A stretch of 44,666 nt of DNA from SIAJ01 sp036266155 (lineage in GTDB: Bacteria > Planctomycetota > Planctomycetia > Gemmatales > Gemmataceae): assembly GCA_036266155.1 (NCBI GenBank), contig DATANR010000087.1, positions 1 to 44,666 on the forward strand, given 5' to 3'. This document shows positions 1 through 7,934 of the stretch, piece after piece. Position numbers and translations under genes: made by a program. Each line of letters opens with the position of its first letter. Position 1 is the first letter of the stretch. The notes under the pieces are model-generated. The model worked only from the letters and a program-made list of their open reading frames with translations. It was not told the origin of the DNA and searched no databases.

Positions 1-43
1 TGTTCGCCGCACCCCAAAGTGGCGCTTCTCCCACCATTGACCG

Positions 44-71
44 TTGGCCCCGGCGGCGGGCACGCTACACT
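44..71 (+). promoter_or_regulatory. Possible promoter of the amine oxidase-sulfatase pair
   Basis: TTGGCC (44-49) and TACACT (66-71) are separated by 16 bases and lie about 40 bases before the ATG at 111. An overlapping TTGACC (37-42) would give a 23-base spacer, which is too long. The -10 box resembles TATAAT only in part and the region is GC-rich, so this is a weak pattern call. Confidence 0.3.
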
Positions 72-110
72 GTCTTCACCTCTGCCGCCACCACATTACG
101 CCGTGCACCT

Positions 111-2027
111 ATGTCCGCCACTCCTGCGCATCCGCTTGAGCCATTGACGGCCGACGAAGTCCAATCCGCCGTCGCGATTCTGAAGAGCGCCGGCCGCGTC
201 ACGCCGACAACGCGCTTCGTCTCCGTTGCCCTTCGCGAACCACCCAAGTCCGCGGTGCACAACTTCGACGGCAAGTCGCTGCCGCCGCGTGAGGCATTCG
301 CGGTTCTCTTCGACAACGCGACGAACTCGTGCTTCGAAGCCACGATCGCGCTGGCGAAACGCGAACTCACGCAGTGGAAGCACGTTCCCGGCGTTCAGCC
401 GACGATGACCGTCGACGAGCAGGTCGAATGCGAACAGGCCGTCCTCACGAGCCCCGAGTTCGCGGCGGCGCTCAAGAAGCACTGTGGCATCGACGACACG
501 TCGCTCGTCATGGTCGACATCTGGAGTGCCGGCTATTACGGCGAGGCCGAGGAGGCGAACCGCCGTCTCGCACGCCCGCTCTGCTTTGTGCGAACCGATC
601 CGACCGACAACGGCTACGTCCGCCCGATCGAGGGGATTCGCCCCGTCGTCGATCTCAATGAGATGCGCGTGATCCGCGTCGAGGAGTACGGCCACTGGCC
701 GCTGCCGCCGGTGACGGCCAACTACTCGGCCGACCGCGTGCCCAATCAGCGCGCCGACATCAAGCCGTTGGAGATCACGCAAGCGGAGGGGCCAAGCTTT
801 CAGGTCGATGGCTATCAGGTGAAGTGGCAAAACTGGAGCTTTGTGATCGGCTTCAACGCCCGCGAAGGCTTGACGCTGCACCACCTGCGTTACCGCGACC
901 AGGGCAAGGACCGCTCAATCCTCTATCGCGCGTCGCTTACGGAAATGGTCGTCCCCTACGGCGACCCCGCTCCGACGCAATACCGCAAGAACGCGTTCGA
1001 TGTCGGCGAGTACGGCATGGGGATGTGCGCCAACAGCCTGCAACTCGGCTGCGATTGTCTTGGGCTCATCCGCTACTTCGACGCCCATCTCTGCACGAGC
1101 CGCGGCGAACCGCTGACGATCAAGAACGCGATCTGCATGCACGAGGAAGATTTTGGCGTCCTCTGGAAACACACCGATCGACGATTGAATGTTCCTGAAG
1201 TCCGTCGTTCGCGGCGACTCGTCGTGTCCAGCTTCAGCACGGTCGAGAACTATGAGTACGGGTTCTTCTGGTACCTCTACCAGGACGGCAACATCCAGTT
1301 CGAAATCAAGCTGACCGGCATCCTGTCGCTCGGCTCCTTGCAGCCCGGTGAGACGTCGCCGTACGGCGCGTTGATCGCGCCGCAGCTCTATGCCCCGAAC
1401 CACCAGCATTTCTTCAACGTTCGACTCGACTTCGATCTCGACGGAGTGAACAACTCCGTTCTCCAGGTCGACGTGCAGCCCGACGAGCCGGGGCCGGCCA
1501 ACCCGCACGCGAACGCCTTCTCCGCTCGAGCGAAGCTATTGGAAACGGAGAAGTCGGCACGAGCGCATTTGAATCTGCAAACCGCGCGCACGTGGAAGAT
1601 CATCAACCCGCACGTAAAGAACGTGGTCGGCGAACCGGTCGGCTATCGCTTCCTGCCGGGCGACAACAGTTTTCCGATGGGCGGCCCGCAAGCGTGGTGG
1701 CGCAAGCGTGCCGGGTTCGTCGAGAATCACGTGTGGGTGACGCCGTTCGACGCTTCGGAAAAGTACGCAGCCGGTGACTACCCGAATCAGAGTCACGGCG
1801 GCGACGGCCTCATCAAGTGGACCGCCGCCGATCGGCCCATCGCCGACACGGACGTGGTGCTCTGGTACACCTTCGGCCACACGCACATTCCGCGGCCGGA
1901 AGATTATCCGGTCATGCCGACGGCGTACATTGGCTTCATGCTCAAGCCAGCCGGCTTCTTCAACATGAATCCCGCGAACGATGTCCCGCCGTCGGCAAAG
2001 GTCGAGAAGAAGGCTTGCTGCCATTGA
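111..2027 (+). CDS. Copper-containing primary-amine oxidase
   Basis: 638-residue protein matching the TPQ copper amine oxidase family, which oxidises primary amines to aldehydes with release of ammonia and hydrogen peroxide. All key positions are visible: the catalytic base in FDVGEYG (Asp297), the topaquinone precursor in NYEYGFFW (Tyr381), the copper-binding HQH pair (His431, His433) and the third ligand in FGHTHIPRPEDYP (His592). Length is usual for the family. The ATG at 111 is used; only a weak ribosome site is seen. There is no obvious signal peptide, so the enzyme is probably cytoplasmic. The C-terminus ends in an unusual CCH tail. The sulfatase gene follows after 24 bases on the same strand, so they may be co-transcribed. 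Family identity is sure; the amine substrate cannot be told. Confidence 0.95.
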   Translation: MSATPAHPLEPLTADEVQSAVAILKSAGRVTPTTRFVSVALREPPKSAVHNFDGKSLPPREAFAVLFDNATNSCFEATIALAKRELTQWKHVPGVQPTMTVDEQVECEQAVLTSPEFAAALKKHCGIDDTSLVMVDIWSAGYYGEAEEANRRLARPLCFVRTDPTDNGYVRPIEGIRPVVDLNEMRVIRVEEYGHWPLPPVTANYSADRVPNQRADIKPLEITQAEGPSFQVDGYQVKWQNWSFVIGFNAREGLTLHHLRYRDQGKDRSILYRASLTEMVVPYGDPAPTQYRKNAFDVGEYGMGMCANSLQLGCDCLGLIRYFDAHLCTSRGEPLTIKNAICMHEEDFGVLWKHTDRRLNVPEVRRSRRLVVSSFSTVENYEYGFFWYLYQDGNIQFEIKLTGILSLGSLQPGETSPYGALIAPQLYAPNHQHFFNVRLDFDLDGVNNSVLQVDVQPDEPGPANPHANAFSARAKLLETEKSARAHLNLQTARTWKIINPHVKNVVGEPVGYRFLPGDNSFPMGGPQAWWRKRAGFVENHVWVTPFDASEKYAAGDYPNQSHGGDGLIKWTAADRPIADTDVVLWYTFGHTHIPRPEDYPVMPTAYIGFMLKPAGFFNMNPANDVPPSAKVEKKACCH

Positions 2028-2051
2028 TCCACCCAACTCGGAGTCGCTTTC

Positions 2052-3491
2052 GTGATCCGCGTTCTCTCCGTCCTTTCGGCCCTGTTTTTCGTTGGTGTTG
2101 CCACATCGGCCGAGCCGATCGCCGGCAAGAAGCCGAACGTCATCTTCATCCTCACCGACGATCAGGGTTACGGCGACATCTCCGCGCACGGCAACCCGAT
2201 CTTGAAGACGCCGAACCTCGATCGGCTCCATGCCGAGGGCGTTCGCTTTACGGACTTTCACGTGAGTCCGACTTGTTCGCCGACACGATCCGCCCTACTC
2301 ACGGGCCGGCACGAGTTCAAGAATGGCGTGACGCACACAATCCTCGAACGCGAACGCCTCACGCCCAAGGCCACGACGTTGGCCCAGGTCCTGAAGACCG
2401 CGGGCTACACGACCGGCATCTTCGGCAAGTGGCACCTGGGCGACGAGCCGGACCATTGGCCGAGCGCTCGCGGCTTTGACGAGATGTTTATCCACGGTTG
2501 CGGCGGCATCGGCCAGACCTATGCCGGCAGTTGTGGCGACGCTCCGGGCAACAAGTACTTCGACCCCGCGATCCTGCACAACGGGACCTTCGAGAAGACG
2601 ACGGGCTACTGCACGGACGTGTTCTTCGCGCAGGCGACGAAGTGGATCGAGTCGGTCAAGGGCAAGGAGCATCCCTTCTACTGCTACATCACGCCGAACG
2701 CCCCGCACGCACCGCTCGACGTGCGGCCCGAGGACGAAGCCCGCTACAAGGACAAAGTGAAGCAGCCGAGCATCGCCAAGTTCTTTGGCATGATCGCCAA
2801 CATCGACGACAATGTCGGCAAGCTGCTCGACAAGCTCAAGGAATGGGAACTCGAAAAGAACACGCTTGTCATCTTCATGAACGACAACGGCGGCACTGCC
2901 GGCGTGCCGATCTTCAACGCCGGCATGCGCGGCCAGAAAGTGACGCCCTGGCTCGGCGGCACGCGGGCCGCCTCATTCTGGCGCTGGCCGGGCACGCTCA
3001 AGCCGGCCGACTGCGATCGCCTGGCAGCGCACATCGACTTCTTTCCGACACTCGCCGAGATTGCCGGCGCCAAGCTCACGGACGACGTGAAGAAGCAGGT
3101 CGACGGCCGCAGCCTCGTGCCGCTCTTGGAAAATCCGAAAGCCGACTGGACCGACCGCACACTGTTCACGCACGTCGGCCGCTGGCCGAAGGACGCGAAG
3201 CCAGACGATCATAAATTCGACGACTGCAGCGTGCGGACGCCGCGCTGGCATCTGGTGTCCGTGGGCAAGATGAAAGGCCACTGGCAACTGTTCGATGTGT
3301 CTGTCGACTACGGCGAGAAGACCGACGTCGCGGACCAGCATCCGGATATCGTCAAAAAGATGAGCGCGGAATACGACGCCTGGTGGGCGTCGCTGCCGCC
3401 GTATTTGGTGAATGAGAATGCGGTCCCGCCGAAGCAGAATCCGTTCAGGGAACTGTTCTGGAAGCAGTTTGGCAAGCCGAAAGAGAAGTGA
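2052..3491 (+). CDS. Exported arylsulfatase-type sulfatase
   Basis: 479-residue type I sulfatase. It opens with a hydrophobic signal peptide (residues 1-20, cleavage near ATSA/EP). The metal-binding start of the alkaline-phosphatase fold follows as FILTDDQGYGD (Asp36, Asp37). The signature CSPTR (residues 75-79) holds the cysteine that is converted to formylglycine, and GKWHLG lies downstream. The start is GTG at 2052. The family hydrolyses sulfate esters of polysaccharides or aryl compounds, and planctomycetes carry many paralogues. A maturase is needed to make formylglycine and none is seen in this window. The gene is 24 bases behind the amine oxidase and is followed by a stem-loop (3575-3617) that could end transcription. 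The substrate is unknown. Confidence 0.94.
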   Translation: MIRVLSVLSALFFVGVATSAEPIAGKKPNVIFILTDDQGYGDISAHGNPILKTPNLDRLHAEGVRFTDFHVSPTCSPTRSALLTGRHEFKNGVTHTILERERLTPKATTLAQVLKTAGYTTGIFGKWHLGDEPDHWPSARGFDEMFIHGCGGIGQTYAGSCGDAPGNKYFDPAILHNGTFEKTTGYCTDVFFAQATKWIESVKGKEHPFYCYITPNAPHAPLDVRPEDEARYKDKVKQPSIAKFFGMIANIDDNVGKLLDKLKEWELEKNTLVIFMNDNGGTAGVPIFNAGMRGQKVTPWLGGTRAASFWRWPGTLKPADCDRLAAHIDFFPTLAEIAGAKLTDDVKKQVDGRSLVPLLENPKADWTDRTLFTHVGRWPKDAKPDDHKFDDCSVRTPRWHLVSVGKMKGHWQLFDVSVDYGEKTDVADQHPDIVKKMSAEYDAWWASLPPYLVNENAVPPKQNPFRELFWKQFGKPKEK

Positions 3492-3574
3492 TTTGAGGCA
3501 TCTGGCGCTAGAATTGGAAACCGGGAATCTGCGCACATGTTGTTTTGAAATAACTAGATGCGCCGATTTTTTCG

Positions 3575-3617
3575 ATCAGAGATGGCCAACTCCGGTATGT
3601 GTTTGGCCATCTCTGAT
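3575..3617. repeat. Stem-loop repeat, copy A
   Basis: A perfect 15-bp inverted repeat (3575-3589 with 3603-3617) encloses a 13-base loop and is followed by a short T run. It lies between the sulfatase and the esterase. The right half, TATGTGTTTGGCCATCTCTG, closely matches another intergenic stem-loop at 18562-18614 (TATGTGTTTGGCAACCTCTG), so it is a dispersed element and not only a local terminator. It may still terminate sulfatase transcription. Confidence 0.7.
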
Positions 3618-3698
3618 TTTGAGTTGGAATGAAAAGCATTGGAGCATGGCATCTTCATCGTGAAGCCCGTCCACGCAATATCTCCATTTGAGGTCATC

Positions 3699-4751
3699 AT
3701 GGTTCGCCGCAGTGTATTCGCCTTGGTCGCCAGTCTGTGCGTCTCCACGTTGCTGAACGCCGACGAAAAACCCGTCAAGGTTTTCGTTTTGGCCGGGCAA
3801 TCGAACATGGAAGGCAAGGCGCCGAACACATTGCTCGACTTTCAGGCGACCGACGCGAAGACAAAAGACCTGTTCGCGCATCTGCGGAAGGACGACAAGT
3901 GGATCGTGCGCGACGACGTGTTCATCAAGTTCCTCGAACGCAAGGGCCCGCTGACGGTCGGTTATGGTTCGCCGGGTCGCACGGGCCCTGAGCTGGAGTT
4001 CGGCACTGTCATGGGCGATCACTTCACGGAACCGGTCGTCCTCGTCAAGACCGCGTGGGGCGGTCACTCGCTCGCGAAGAACTTCCGACCGCCATCCGCG
4101 GGCTACCCAGCGACTGCATTCCTCGAACAGGAACTCAAGCAAGCGCAAGATCGCGTGAAGCAGAACAACGAGAAGAACAAGAAGGACGCGCCGCTGCCGA
4201 CAATGGACGACATCAAGAAGGATTACGGCGTCTCGTACCGCAAGATGTTGGCGGAGGTCAAAGATGTCATGAACAACGCGGGGACGATGTTCCCGCCGCT
4301 GAAAGGTCGCCCGCTGGAAATCGCGGGCTTCGTCTGGTTCCAGGGCTGGAACGATCAGTACGGCGGCGTCGAGGCCGAGTACGAATCGAATATGAAGCAC
4401 TTCGTCAACGACGTTCGCAAGGACCTGAACGTGCCGAAGCTGCCGTTCGTCATCGCGGCGATGGGGCAGAACGGATCGAAGCCGGCGATGGGGCCGATGC
4501 TCGTGATCCAAAAAGCTCAGCTCGCGATGAACGACTTGCCGGAGTTCAAGGGAAATGTGAAGACGTTTCGTACGGACGTGCTCGTCGACAAGGCGGCCGA
4601 GGAACTGTTTCCGACATGGAAAGAGAACAAGGAGAAATGGGATAAAGTCGGCGGCGACTTCCCGTACCACTATCTCGGCAGCGCGATCTGGTTCACGCGC
4701 ATCGGCAAGGCGATGGGCGACGCGATGCTGGAGTCATTGAAGCAACAATAG
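3699..4751 (+). CDS. Exported sialate O-acetylesterase-like carbohydrate esterase (SASA/DUF303)
   Basis: 350 residues from the ATG at 3699. This start is preferred over an upstream ATG at 3639 because it places a signal peptide (VRRSVFALVASLCVSTLLNA) at the N-terminus. The mature protein begins with FVLAGQSNMEGK, the serine block of the SGNH/SASA esterase fold (Ser35), and ends with FPYHYLGSAIWF, where the catalytic histidine is expected. The central FVWFQGWND segment is typical of the family. These enzymes remove acetyl groups from sialic acid or plant and algal polysaccharides. The position after a sulfatase fits a polysaccharide-degrading set, but a 207-base gap with a stem-loop separates them. 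The substrate is not known. Confidence 0.87.
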   Translation: MVRRSVFALVASLCVSTLLNADEKPVKVFVLAGQSNMEGKAPNTLLDFQATDAKTKDLFAHLRKDDKWIVRDDVFIKFLERKGPLTVGYGSPGRTGPELEFGTVMGDHFTEPVVLVKTAWGGHSLAKNFRPPSAGYPATAFLEQELKQAQDRVKQNNEKNKKDAPLPTMDDIKKDYGVSYRKMLAEVKDVMNNAGTMFPPLKGRPLEIAGFVWFQGWNDQYGGVEAEYESNMKHFVNDVRKDLNVPKLPFVIAAMGQNGSKPAMGPMLVIQKAQLAMNDLPEFKGNVKTFRTDVLVDKAAEELFPTWKENKEKWDKVGGDFPYHYLGSAIWFTRIGKAMGDAMLESLKQQ

Positions 4752-4787
4752 TAAATGTCTGTTAACCGCACCTGATACTCTGACTCG

Positions 4788-5915
4788 ATGACCCTGGCCT
4801 GCATTTTCGTCGGCGCTATTCTTGTGTGCGCCGTCCTGGCTGAAGCGTTCGAAGCGCTGGTTTTTCCGCGGCGCGTCACGCGCGGCTTTCGCTTTAATCG
4901 GCTGTACTATCGAGTTGGCTGGCGCGTTTGGAAATCGCTCGCTGATCAGATTCGCCCTGGCCCGCGACAGCAGACGTTGCTCAGCGTATTCGGTCCGCTG
5001 TCGCTGTTCGGGCTCTTCGCCGTCTGGGCGGCCGGACTCATTCTTGGCTTCGGCCTTCTTCACCATGCCGCGGCGCCGCGCGAGGGAGGCATCGGCGATT
5101 CTATTTACTTCAGCGGCGTGACGTTTACCACGCTCGGCTACGGTGACCTGTCACCGGTGGGGCCAACTTCACGCGCGCTGTCGATCGCCGAGGCGGCTAC
5201 CGGGTTCGGTTTCTTCGCCGTCGTCATCAGCTATTTGCCCGTCTTGTATCAAGCATTCGGCAGGCGTGAATCACTCATCGCGCTGCTGGATGCGCGGGCC
5301 GGCTCGCCGCCCGCGGCGGGGCGCATGTTGCTGCGTTTGCCGCCATCTTCCGGAGATGCGGCGATTTTGAATCGCTTCCTGGCGGATGCCGAGCAATGGG
5401 CCGCCGAGGTTCTCGAGGCCCAATTGTCGTTCCCCGTTCTCGGCTACTACCGTTCCCAGCACGACAATCAGAGCTGGCTCGCCGCGATGACCTGCGCGTT
5501 GGATTTGAGTGCCTTACTATTAACCGTCACCGACGGTGCGGATCGAAGACAAGCGCGACTCACATTCGCCATGTGCCGGCATGCATTGGTAGACCTGGCT
5601 CTTGTTCTCCGACGCATGCCAAAGGATGCGTCGGTCAATCGGCTTCCCGAAAGCCGTCTCACCGAGTTGCTCGCAGCACTAAAGTCGACGGGGGCGACAG
5701 TGCGTGACGATGGCGACGCCATCGCGCGACTAACTGAGTTACGTGGACTCTATGAGCCCTTCGCGGCCGCGTTGGCCCATCATCTTCGACTGACTGTGCC
5801 CGACATTTGGCCGGCCGACGATCGGCCCGACAACTGGCAAACAAGTGCCTGGATGCGGCGTGCCGGGCCATTGACCGCTCTCGGCGCCGATCCGAAAGAT
5901 CAACATTTCACTTAA
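4788..5915 (+). CDS. Two-TM potassium channel family protein
   Basis: 375 residues. A hydrophobic helix at residues 4-24 is followed by a second at 63-91, a pore loop with the selectivity filter TLGYGD (115-120), and a further helix (131-155). This is the Ion_trans_2 potassium channel layout with an extra N-terminal helix. The cytoplasmic C-terminal part (about 160-375) is soluble and mostly helical, with no RCK/TrkA-N motif that I can recognise, so its gating ligand is unknown. The gene starts 36 bases after the esterase stop; the short leader has GATACT about 12 bases before the ATG, which could be a -10 box of its own promoter. It converges with the surface-protein gene at 5955. Confidence 0.87.
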   Translation: MTLACIFVGAILVCAVLAEAFEALVFPRRVTRGFRFNRLYYRVGWRVWKSLADQIRPGPRQQTLLSVFGPLSLFGLFAVWAAGLILGFGLLHHAAAPREGGIGDSIYFSGVTFTTLGYGDLSPVGPTSRALSIAEAATGFGFFAVVISYLPVLYQAFGRRESLIALLDARAGSPPAAGRMLLRLPPSSGDAAILNRFLADAEQWAAEVLEAQLSFPVLGYYRSQHDNQSWLAAMTCALDLSALLLTVTDGADRRQARLTFAMCRHALVDLALVLRRMPKDASVNRLPESRLTELLAALKSTGATVRDDGDAIARLTELRGLYEPFAAALAHHLRLTVPDIWPADDRPDNWQTSAWMRRAGPLTALGADPKDQHFT

Positions 5916-5954
5916 AGTCGCGCATCCTCGACTCAAGCCAGTTCGAGGGTTGCT

Positions 5955-7601
5955 TCACCCTCCGAAGAACGCGTGAAACAACCATAGCCGCGTGAGAAAA
6001 TTGAACTGGCTGAACCTCGCGAATATGTTGGCCATCGGCCAGGAGAACGACGGCTGAGCCGGGGCCGGCGGCGTGACGACGCCAACCGTCACAACACTGC
6101 TGGCACCATTGTTCTTGGTCGACAATTCGGAAACGGACGTCGTGGCATGGGCAGAGGGCGCGAAGGTTCCATCCACTGGACCTCGGAACGTCACTCGAAT
6201 CGTTTGTGTTGCTCCGGCTGCCAGGTCGCCTGCCGTCCAGGTCTTTGTGGTCGAGTTGAATGCACCGGGTGTCGAGGCTGACACAAACGTCAAGCCGCCG
6301 AAGTTCACGACGACCGTCGATGCCGTCGCTGTCGCAGAACCGCGGTTCCGAAGCGTGTAAGTAATGTTCACGATGCCGCCGGCGCTGCTGGTGGCCAGGC
6401 CGGGCGCCTGCGTCAGCACCAAATCCGCTTTGGCTTGCTCGGCAAAGTTGTAACCGGTCGCCGTGGCCCCTGCGGTGAAATGGATGCCAGTCGTCTGGTC
6501 GTTGGTCGTCGTCGAGCCGTTCAGCGAACCGGCCGTATCTTTGCCGTCGGCGAATCCGGTTGGTTGCGTCTCGCGGACCGAGTAGGTGCCGGCTCGAAGG
6601 TTGACGAACGCATACGATCCGTCGGCACCCGTCATCGTGCTCACATCCACCGGATGCCCGAGGTCGTCCGTTCCCGTCAGGCGAACCTTGACGCCGGCGA
6701 TTCCTGTTTCACCCGTGGCGGCCTGGATGCCGTCGTTGTTGGCGTCCCGGAAAACGACTCCGGCCAAAGTGCCTGCCTTCGTCTCACCGAAGTTGAAGCC
6801 ACTACTTGCCGCGGACGACTTGGTCAGGTCGATGTTCGCGAAGTGGTCGTTGGACACAGTTGCCGTTGGCGCGCCGTTTTGTTCCTGACCATCGGAATAG
6901 GCGTTCGGCTGGGTTTCCGCGATCGCATAAACGCCGGGCGTCAATCCTGTAAACGTGTAGTTGCCGTTGCTGTCCGTGATGGCCGTTTTGGCAGAGATAG
7001 CGCCTCCGACAACACTCGTGCCCGTCAGCGTAACGCTGACGTTCGCGATCCCCGGCTCGCTGCCGTCCTTTAGTCCGTTGCCGTTCAAGTCGTTGAAGAC
7101 CGCGCCACCCGTGCTGACGAGCGGCACCTCGGCGAAGTTGTAGCCGGTGGCCGTTGAAGTGCTGCTTAACAAAATCGTGGAGATCGTGTTCGCCGTCGTG
7201 GTCGCGTTGCCGCCGACCGACCCAGCGGTCGTCTTGCCAGGCTGGTTGGCAGGCGTTGTCGGTTGCGTCTCGGTGAGCGTGTAAGTTCCCGCGGCAAGAT
7301 TTGCGAAGCTAAAATTGCCCTGCGCATCCGTGGTCTGCGTCAGCGGGCTAGTCAGCGTGCCGCCGGTCAAGGTAATTGTGACGCCCGTAATGCCTGAGTC
7401 CGGGCCGTTGGCTGCGCCCGAATTGTCGAAGTCGAGGAATACGCGGCCAGCCAAACTCGCCGGCACAGCTCGGTCTTCCAGCCTTTCCATCGATAGCCGC
7501 GTCTTGTTTCGACCAAGAGACTTCGCACGCATGGGATTCCACCGTAAGAGAGACGGCCGCGCGCGGGAGGGACCGCGAGCGGCAAGTTCATTGCGGCGCA
7601 T
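5955..7601 (-). CDS. Surface protein with SdrD-B-like repeats and a DUF11/CARDB-like domain
   Basis: 548 residues from the ATG at 7601, or 525 from the ATG at 7532. The N-terminus is basic and carries MERLEDRAVPA (residues 38-48), the leader motif of many planctomycete exported proteins. Three SdrD-B/Cna-B-like repeats follow (about 51-157, 165-272, 279-387), each with a GxVFxDxNxxG start and a GTYxxxETQP centre; then a DUF11/CARDB-like beta domain (391-505), a Pro/Ala linker and an aromatic, hydrophobic tail (517-548) that may be an anchor. The ATG at 7601 overlaps the csrA stop as TAATG, which favours coupled translation; the ATG at 7532 has a weak GGTGGAA site. It is probably a cell-surface or matrix protein. 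No enzyme motif is seen. Confidence 0.87.
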   Translation of the reverse strand: MRRNELAARGPSRARPSLLRWNPMRAKSLGRNKTRLSMERLEDRAVPASLAGRVFLDFDNSGAANGPDSGITGVTITLTGGTLTSPLTQTTDAQGNFSFANLAAGTYTLTETQPTTPANQPGKTTAGSVGGNATTTANTISTILLSSTSTATGYNFAEVPLVSTGGAVFNDLNGNGLKDGSEPGIANVSVTLTGTSVVGGAISAKTAITDSNGNYTFTGLTPGVYAIAETQPNAYSDGQEQNGAPTATVSNDHFANIDLTKSSAASSGFNFGETKAGTLAGVVFRDANNDGIQAATGETGIAGVKVRLTGTDDLGHPVDVSTMTGADGSYAFVNLRAGTYSVRETQPTGFADGKDTAGSLNGSTTTNDQTTGIHFTAGATATGYNFAEQAKADLVLTQAPGLATSSAGGIVNITYTLRNRGSATATASTVVVNFGGLTFVSASTPGAFNSTTKTWTAGDLAAGATQTIRVTFRGPVDGTFAPSAHATTSVSELSTKNNGASSVVTVGVVTPPAPAQPSFSWPMANIFARFSQFNFLTRLWLFHAFFGG

Positions 7602-7792
7602 TAACCCGGCGCCTGGGGACTCGTCGGCGACCGCTGGGGACGTGCTCCGAGTTCTTTGCGCTGGACCTTAATCGCGGCCGGCGCCGAGATGCCGAGTCGA
7701 ATGGTCTTGTTCCCAATGGCAAGAACTTGGAGCGATACGCCGCACTCCGGCAACACGATCCGTTCACCCTTCCTGCGACTCAGAACGAGCAT
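7601..7792 (-). CDS. csrA: Carbon storage regulator CsrA (RNA-binding translational regulator)
   Basis: 63 residues, starting MLVLSRRKGERIVL and continuing to IRLGISAPAAIKVQRKEL, the complete CsrA/RsmA core, including the Leu4 region and the C-terminal RNA-contacting Arg (Arg45 in VQRKEL). CsrA dimers bind ANGGA motifs in mRNA leaders and usually block ribosome access. The start is fixed by a strong AAGGAGG (7800-7806) seven bases before the ATG; a longer in-frame reading to 7906 has no such support. The tail after residue 48 is Pro/Arg-rich and likely disordered. It lies between an ECF sigma gene and a surface-protein gene on the same strand, and its TAA overlaps the next ATG. Confidence 0.95.
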   Translation of the reverse strand: MLVLSRRKGERIVLPECGVSLQVLAIGNKTIRLGISAPAAIKVQRKELGARPQRSPTSPQAPG

Positions 7793-7799
7793 GGTGGTT

Positions 7800-7834
7800 C
7801 CTCCTTGGGTTGAGCCTCGATGTGCCAGATCCTT
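7800..7834 (-). promoter_or_regulatory. csrA ribosome-binding site with two possible CsrA-binding motifs
   Basis: On the minus strand the csrA leader holds AAGGAT (7834-7829) and the Shine-Dalgarno AAGGAGG (7806-7800), both containing the ANGGA pattern bound by CsrA, with GGA centres about 28 bases apart. That spacing would suit bridging by one CsrA dimer. Autoregulation is known for csrA in other bacteria; here it is inferred from motif and spacing only. Confidence 0.45.
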
Positions 7835-7934
7835 AAGCAATCGATGCAATGAAGGGCGAGTGAACGGGAGCACGTCCCAGTATTCACCCGTAATCAGGCG
7901 GGCCACCGTGAAGTGACTACAGTTTTTTGAAAAA

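Noticed and set aside
3576..4670. 364-residue minus-strand frame opposite the esterase
   Set aside because: It has no recognisable family; the plus strand has a signal peptide and the GQSNM catalytic block.
7793..7906. Longer CsrA starting at 7906
   Set aside because: The extra 38 residues are not part of any CsrA; the strong AAGGAGG is placed exactly for the MLVLSRR start.
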